This document shows, one piece after another, positions 5,413 to 9,473 of a stretch of 9,473 bases of DNA. The position numbers and the translations under genes are program-made. The DNA comes from CAZWUW01 sp964636895 (lineage in GTDB: Bacteria > Bacillota > Thermincolia > Thermincolales > CAZWUW01): assembly GCA_964636895.1 (NCBI GenBank), contig CAZWUW010000097.1, forward strand, positions 1 to 9,473, read 5' to 3'. Every line of letters starts with the position of its first letter. The stretch's first letter is position 1. The notes below the pieces were generated by a model. It was not told where the DNA came from and searched no databases. It saw nothing but the letters and a program-made list of their open reading frames with translations.

Positions 5413-6672
5413 ATGTTTCGCGGTTTAAAATATAAGCTTACCTTTATCAATGTCGCTGTTGTTGCTGTAATAACAGTTATATTCATGGCCAGCGTTTTTG
5501 CCCTAACCGTCAAAGGCATCTACCAGCAAGCCGACCAGGTGATGCGCCTCATTGCCGGTGACGCCGGTTCCGATACCGCAAGCTATATAACCCGGCGGGA
5601 AAGGCACTGGTTTGATTCTTTTTATATCAAACTGAATAAAAACGGCAAATTAACAGAAACCTCAGAGAAGCTACCCCTTTCCCAGGCAGAACTTCATCAG
5701 TTGGTGCAAAAAACCCTGGCCACCCCAGGGCAAAAGGGCGTTGTCAAAAACGGCAAACGGCACGATGGACACTACCGGTTCCTTAAAGCGCCGCTAAACA
5801 ACGGCGCAGGCGTAACTCTGGTTTTTTTGAATACCGCATCTGAAGAAAAAATCATTGACCACCTAATCGGGGCCTTAGCGGCAACAGGCCTCGGCAGTAT
5901 TGCCTTAACCCTTTTTGCCAGCCTGTTCATGGCCAACAGGGCGTTAATTCCGATCAAAAAATCCTGGCAGCGGCAAAAGGATTTTGTTGCCGACGCTTCT
6001 CATGAACTCCGTACACCGCTGGCGGTAATTCAAACCAGCCTGGATATTGTCCGGAGTAATCCCGCAGAAACCGTCCAAAGTCAGGCCGGCTGGCTTGCAA
6101 ATATTGATGCTGAAAGCAAGCTCATGGCCAAGTTAGTGGAAGATTTGCTTTTTCTGGCCAGAGCCAATTCCCAGCAGCAAATGGTACACATGGAATATTT
6201 CCCGCTGCATACTGTTATATATGAGGCGGCAAAATCTTTTGCACCGCTGGCAGCCGAAAAAAATATTAACCTGAAAACCAGGATAAACACCAATTCTTAT
6301 TTTTACGGCGATCCGGGGAGAATAAAACAATTGACGGCCATCCTGCTTGATAATGCCCTAAAATATACTCCGCCCGGCGGGGAAGTTATCCTCCAGTTAA
6401 CCGGACGAAATAACGTCATGGAATTATCTGTGGCTGATACTGGAGAAGGCATTGCCAAAGAGCACCAGGATAAAATTTTTGAACGATTTTACCGGGTTGA
6501 CAAGGTCAGGTCACGACAGGACGGCGGTACCGGTCTGGGCCTGGCAATAGCGGCCTGGATTGTTAAAGAGCATCACGGAACTATAAAAGTTATCAGTTCC
6601 CCCGGAGCCGGAACTACTTTTGTGCTCTCACTGCCCCAAGCGTCATCAGGAGTGTCGGCTAAACACCGGTGA
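5413..6672 (+). CDS. Membrane sensor histidine kinase
   Basis: Partner kinase of the preceding regulator, 419 residues. TM1 lies at about 12-32 and TM2 at about 152-174. Between them is a roughly 115-residue extracytoplasmic sensor with basic/His clusters (ITRRERHW, KNGKRHDGHYR). Only a short linker, RALIPIKKSWQRQKD, joins TM2 to the dimerisation helix, so there is no full-length HAMP domain. Catalytic parts: phospho-acceptor H197 in FVADASHELRTP, N-box N314 in LLDNALKYTP, G1 box DTGEGI (342-347), F box FERFYR (356-361) and G2 box GTGLGLAI (372-379). The ATG at 5413 follows GGAGGG by 6 nt; an open frame extends upstream to 5353 inside the regulator gene but is not the start. The 3' end overlaps the convergent sulfite reductase gene. 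The stimulus is unknown; a cell-envelope or peptide signal is inferred from neighbours. Confidence 0.95.
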   Translation: MFRGLKYKLTFINVAVVAVITVIFMASVFALTVKGIYQQADQVMRLIAGDAGSDTASYITRRERHWFDSFYIKLNKNGKLTETSEKLPLSQAELHQLVQKTLATPGQKGVVKNGKRHDGHYRFLKAPLNNGAGVTLVFLNTASEEKIIDHLIGALAATGLGSIALTLFASLFMANRALIPIKKSWQRQKDFVADASHELRTPLAVIQTSLDIVRSNPAETVQSQAGWLANIDAESKLMAKLVEDLLFLARANSQQQMVHMEYFPLHTVIYEAAKSFAPLAAEKNINLKTRINTNSYFYGDPGRIKQLTAILLDNALKYTPPGGEVILQLTGRNNVMELSVADTGEGIAKEHQDKIFERFYRVDKVRSRQDGGTGLGLAIAAWIVKEHHGTIKVISSPGAGTTFVLSLPQASSGVSAKHR

Positions 6673-7542
6673 TGCTGTTTCGGCTTCGATTAGGCTGAGT
6701 TTCATTTCCGCCCGGAAATCCTCAACGCTCACCCGGTCAATCACATCAGCAACCCGCTCGCCTTTTTGCGCCAGGGCTTCAAAAGCCGCCAATACCTGTT
6801 CCACAGCGTTGGTTGCCTCGTGCTCCTGCACAAAACGGGCCACCACCCGGCCTAGCCGGGGTTTCCGGCCAATTTTGCCGCCGGCATAAAGGGTATAACC
6901 TCTCCTTTTCTCCTGCCAGGCCCCAGTCGGACAGACGGCAAGACATTTCCCGTCTAACAGGCAGCGGGCCTGATCAATTTCCGCTTTACCCTCAACCATG
7001 CTTATAGCCTTGTTGGGACAAACCTTTTGGCACACCCCGCAGCCGGTGCATTTCTCCAGGCTTAACACAGGCTCCACTGCTCCGGCCAGACCGATGTCGT
7101 TTTCCTGGGGCTTGGCGCAAGAGTTGGGACAGCCGGTGACACTGATTTTGGTTTTAATCGGCACCGACCGGCCAAAAAAGACCGCGTCAAGCTCACACGC
7201 AGTTGCCCGTGAATTCATGATGCCGAAACGACAAACCTCATTACCGGGACAGGCCGTTACTGTCCTGATACGGGGGCCGGAAGCACCAGGATTCAACCCC
7301 TTGGTCTTTATTTCCCGATTCATTCTATTACATTTTTTTACATCGACCCAAGGGATTTCAGCGCCCTGCCGGGTAGTGACATGGACGTAACCCCGCCCGT
7401 ATCGGTCCGCCAAATCAGCCAGCTCCCTCAACTGGTTACTGGTCAGGTTGCCGGCCAGACTGCGGAAGCGGACGATAAAAGTATCCTGCTGCCGCTGTTT
7501 GAGAAACCCGTCTCTTTTCAACTGGTCAAAATCAATGGCCAC
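6646..7542 (-). CDS. Small siroheme sulfite reductase with ferredoxin domain
   Basis: Predicted six-electron reduction of sulfite to sulfide, 298 residues. Order: an N-terminal ferredoxin-like half domain of the nitrite/sulfite reductase family (about 10-75); the siroheme/[4Fe-4S] motif with C98-x5-C104 (CPGNEVCRFG) and C138-x3-C142 (GCPNSC); an inserted dicluster ferredoxin segment with C165, C168, C171, C175 and then C194-x2-D197-x2-C200-x3-C204; and a helical tail. In the second ferredoxin motif the usual second Cys is Asp (codon GAC). It is much shorter than CysI (about 570 aa) and single-domain, like the small assimilatory-type or AsrC/Fsr-like enzymes. Start GTG at 7540-7542 has GGAGG about 8 nt upstream; an ATG at 7549 is in another frame and soon stops. 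It is the last gene of the apr-sat operon, 28 nt after sat. Nitrite reduction cannot be excluded, but the context favours sulfite. Confidence 0.88.
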   Translation of the reverse strand: MAIDFDQLKRDGFLKQRQQDTFIVRFRSLAGNLTSNQLRELADLADRYGRGYVHVTTRQGAEIPWVDVKKCNRMNREIKTKGLNPGASGPRIRTVTACPGNEVCRFGIMNSRATACELDAVFFGRSVPIKTKISVTGCPNSCAKPQENDIGLAGAVEPVLSLEKCTGCGVCQKVCPNKAISMVEGKAEIDQARCLLDGKCLAVCPTGAWQEKRRGYTLYAGGKIGRKPRLGRVVARFVQEHEATNAVEQVLAAFEALAQKGERVADVIDRVSVEDFRAEMKLSLIEAETASPVFSRHS

Positions 7543-7570
7543 AAATCATCCCTCCGTTATTAGCGGTTCC

Positions 7571-8728
7571 TTACCTGTCTTTCCGGTAATAGTTGATAAG
7601 CACTTCGGCTACTTCCCGCCTGGTAAATTCCTCGGGGGGCGTCCGGCCCTCCGACAGCATTTCCCGAACCTTGGTACCGCTTAAAAAAACATGACTTTCT
7701 TTACCGTGGGGGCAGGTTTTGCTGCTAGCCATACCACCACATATTTTACAATAAAAAGTGTGCTCAAAAAAGAGGGGAGTAATGCCCAGTTCTGCCGGTG
7801 AAAACTCATCAAAAATCAACTGGGCATCATATGTGCCATAGTAATTACCCACCCCGGCATGGTCCCGGCCTACAATAAAATGGGTGGCCCCGTAATTTTT
7901 CCGGACAATGGCATGAAATATCGCCTCCCGCGGGCCGGCATACCTCATGGCGGCCGGGAACGCCGACATAAAGACCCGGTCGGCGGGGTAATATTTTTTT
8001 AATAGCACATTATAACATTCCACCCTGACGGCAGCCGGCGTGTCATCGTCCTTAGTTTCGCCCACCAACGGGTTGAGAAATAATCCGTCACATATTTCCA
8101 GGGCACTTTTTTGCAAATATTCATGGGCCCGATGAATTGGATTTCTGGTTTGAAAAGCTACAATCCGCTGCCAGCCCTTCTCGGCAAATATCTGTCTAGT
8201 TTCAACCGGGTCAAGGTACATCTCTGCAAAGAGTTCAGGCTTTATCCGGTTAAGCAGGCTAATTTCCCCACCCACCAGCAGGGCATCACGCTGCAATACC
8301 CTTTTTACGCCGGGGTGAGCCTCGTCGTTGGTCCGATAAACTTTTTCAATCTCCGGGACCTTATCGTCATTATATAGCTCTTCCACTGCAATAATTCCCA
8401 ATACCTGGCCAGCTTCGGACAAAAGAGCGGCCTCATGGCCGATCTGCAGCTGCCCCGCCTCCTCAGGGGTTACCCCCAGGACTACCGGCATGCTCCACAC
8501 CGTCCCGTCAGCCAGCCGCGTGTTATTAACCACACTGTAATAATCAGCCTTTTTCAGAAAGCCGGTCAGAGGGCTGAATGCTCCGTTAGCAATCAGCTCC
8601 AAATCAGATGTTTCCCAACTATCCAACACCAGCCGGGGCAGTCCTTTTGCCCTTTCCAACGCCGCTTCCCTGTCCTGCCCGGTGAGAATCCGGTTTACCA
8701 AAGTTCCACCATGAGGTTTAATGGTCAT
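7571..8728 (-). CDS. sat: Sulfate adenylyltransferase (ATP sulfurylase)
   Basis: Homo-oligomeric cytoplasmic enzyme that activates sulfate with ATP to adenosine 5'-phosphosulfate (APS) and pyrophosphate. 385 residues, the normal length for the monofunctional bacterial/archaeal type, with no APS-kinase domain. Signatures: QTRNPIHRAHE (193-203) and GRDHAGVG (287-294), which hold the nucleotide and catalytic residues; N-terminal block ANGAFSPLTGFL. A zinc-type site FYCKICGGMASSKTCPHG has C327, C330 and C339 with H341 nearby. Start ATG at 8726-8728 follows AAGGAG by 8 nt, and its ATGA overlaps the aprB stop by 4 nt, a sign of coupled translation. Its product is the substrate of the AprAB reductase encoded upstream in the same operon. 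Confidence 0.97.
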   Translation of the reverse strand: MTIKPHGGTLVNRILTGQDREAALERAKGLPRLVLDSWETSDLELIANGAFSPLTGFLKKADYYSVVNNTRLADGTVWSMPVVLGVTPEEAGQLQIGHEAALLSEAGQVLGIIAVEELYNDDKVPEIEKVYRTNDEAHPGVKRVLQRDALLVGGEISLLNRIKPELFAEMYLDPVETRQIFAEKGWQRIVAFQTRNPIHRAHEYLQKSALEICDGLFLNPLVGETKDDDTPAAVRVECYNVLLKKYYPADRVFMSAFPAAMRYAGPREAIFHAIVRKNYGATHFIVGRDHAGVGNYYGTYDAQLIFDEFSPAELGITPLFFEHTFYCKICGGMASSKTCPHGKESHVFLSGTKVREMLSEGRTPPEEFTRREVAEVLINYYRKDR

Positions 8729-9075
8729 ATCTGTCTCTCCTTCTCCCTGTTTTGAGTTACTATTTCAATTCTTTCGCTGGCCCCGTCAGGTTTTGTCAGC
8801 TGCCAGGTGATTCGGCCTGACCCGGTCTTAGCCTGCAAAGTCGAGCCCCGGCCGCCTATCTGCACCGGCAAATATATTTCAATGGCCTGTCTGGGGCACT
8901 CTTTCACACAAGCCGCGCAATCCCAGCAATCGCGGGGGTCCCTGACCATGCTTTGGCCATCCTGGTCCCCCTTATACAAAAGATCTCCCGGGCAAACCCG
9001 GACACACCGGGGTTCCGGCACATCACCGCAGCCATTGCAGACATTTTTGTTAATGCGTACACTCACCCTCGTCAC
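8725..9075 (-). CDS. aprB: Adenylylsulfate reductase beta subunit
   Basis: Iron-sulfur subunit that feeds electrons to the FAD of AprA for reduction of APS to sulfite and AMP. 116 residues. Two [4Fe-4S] motifs: C13-x2-C16-x7-C24-x3-C28 (the longer gap in cluster I is typical of AprB) and C50-x2-C53-x2-C56-x3-C60 in CWDCAACVKECP. The family segments CPRQAIEI, then QIGGRGSTLQAKTGSGRITWQL, confirm AprB rather than an ordinary ferredoxin (the last read as two shorter blocks, residues 72-81 and 82-93). The protein ends shortly after this beta region, whereas dissimilatory AprB is about 150-167 aa with a C-terminal tail that wraps around AprA. Start: GTG at 9075 (AAGG 4 nt upstream) or GTG at 9066; either overlaps aprA, by 26 or 17 nt. 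Confidence 0.92.
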   Translation of the reverse strand: MTRVSVRINKNVCNGCGDVPEPRCVRVCPGDLLYKGDQDGQSMVRDPRDCWDCAACVKECPRQAIEIYLPVQIGGRGSTLQAKTGSGRITWQLTKPDGASERIEIVTQNREKERQI

Positions 9076-9473
9076 CCCACCTTACCGGTCGCTCCAACAT
9101 CTTTATGGAACCGGTTTTTTTGTCGTACACCGAATTCACAAATACAAACCAGCGCCGGTCATCCCTGGCGGGATAATCTACCCTTTGCTGATAGGCATGC
9201 CACCTGGTTTCCTGCCGGTATAGCAGGTGTTCCACCAGCACCCTGGCTACCAGAATGCGGTCTGTCACTTCATGGGCCTGCACCAGTTCATGCATATCCC
9301 GGGCGATGATGCCCGTCGCCGCATCCTGTTCAAGAATTTTTAAGTATTCCTTGGCCTTCAGCAGCTTTGGTGCACACAGCTCGTAATTTACGGAAATACC
9401 ACCGGCATACTCGTCCATAATCTTCTGCAGCCGTTCTTCAGGCATCGTGGTCGCCAGGCTCCGGTACGTCATC
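9050..9473 (-). CDS. aprA: Adenylylsulfate reductase alpha subunit, C-terminal part
   Basis: Only the last about 140 residues lie in the window; the gene continues past the right edge. AprA is the FAD-containing catalytic subunit that reduces APS to sulfite and AMP. The visible part is the C-terminal helical domain of the fumarate-reductase/succinate-dehydrogenase-like flavoprotein fold: MDEYAGGISVNYELC, ILEQDAATGIIARDMHELVQ, then the conserved RQETRWHAYQQRVDYPARDD and WFVFVNSVYDKKTGSIKMLE. These last blocks match the AprA pattern of RW-x-G/A-x-Q-x-R-x-DYP followed by FVNS-x-YD. It is the first visible gene of the aprA-aprB-sat-SiR operon and overlaps aprB. The FAD-binding N-terminus and active site cannot be checked here, nor can whether aprM or qmo genes lie upstream. 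Confidence 0.9.
   Translation of the reverse strand, partial: MTYRSLATTMPEERLQKIMDEYAGGISVNYELCAPKLLKAKEYLKILEQDAATGIIARDMHELVQAHEVTDRILVARVLVEHLLYRQETRWHAYQQRVDYPARDDRRWFVFVNSVYDKKTGSIKMLERPVRWGDEGECTH

Noticed and set aside
6646..7542. Nitrite reductase as the main function of the small siroheme enzyme
   Set aside because: The family motif is shared, but its place as last gene of an aprA-aprB-sat operon makes sulfite the better substrate.
8807..9309. Long plus-strand open frames opposite aprA and aprB
   Set aside because: The minus strand carries clear AprA and AprB motifs with overlapping starts and stops; the plus frames are by-products of GC-rich codon use.
1..9473. CRISPR array, tRNA, rRNA or prophage attachment site
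   Set aside because: No regularly spaced repeats, cloverleaf-like sequence or rRNA segments were found on either strand by eye.

Overview
The window looks like a piece of an anaerobic, spore-former-type Firmicutes chromosome (Sporomusa/Negativicutes-like or Peptococcaceae-like). This is inferred from gene content: AprAB-type sulfate reduction, a BcrA-like ABC exporter, a TPP riboswitch, a group IIC intron, AGGAGG-type ribosome binding sites and several GTG starts. I ran no database search.

Left edge (1-1409, minus strand). A sigma-A-type promoter just past the ubiX stop codon drives a TPP (thiamine pyrophosphate) riboswitch that ends in a terminator hairpin. Directly after that hairpin sits the 5' end of a group IIC intron (GTGCG at 1201). 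Its reverse transcriptase is cut off just after the TPQGG motif by a palindrome-rich sequence (1-50) that resembles the end of a second mobile element. The thiamine gene the riboswitch once controlled, or still controls, would lie beyond position 1.

Middle left (1410-4526, minus strand). ubiX (flavin prenyltransferase) has its own promoter. Upstream of it is a three-gene set transcribed leftward: a secreted protein of unknown family, a BcrA-like ABC ATPase, and an ABC-2 permease that overlaps the ATPase. A long hairpin separates the secreted-protein gene from the ATPase.

Middle (4527-6672). A 209-bp divergent intergenic region leads rightward into an OmpR-family response regulator and a membrane histidine kinase spaced 2 nt apart. 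With the divergent exporter and secreted protein this resembles a cell-envelope or antimicrobial-stress sensing and export module; the link is inferred from position only.

Right (6646-9473, minus strand). A tightly packed operon runs leftward: aprA (C-terminal part only, cut by the window edge), aprB, sat and a small siroheme/ferredoxin sulfite reductase. Together they can encode sulfate to APS (Sat), APS to sulfite (AprAB) and sulfite to sulfide (small SiR), with no dsrAB, cysH or cysDN visible. Its last gene overlaps the histidine kinase gene tail to tail by 27 bp.
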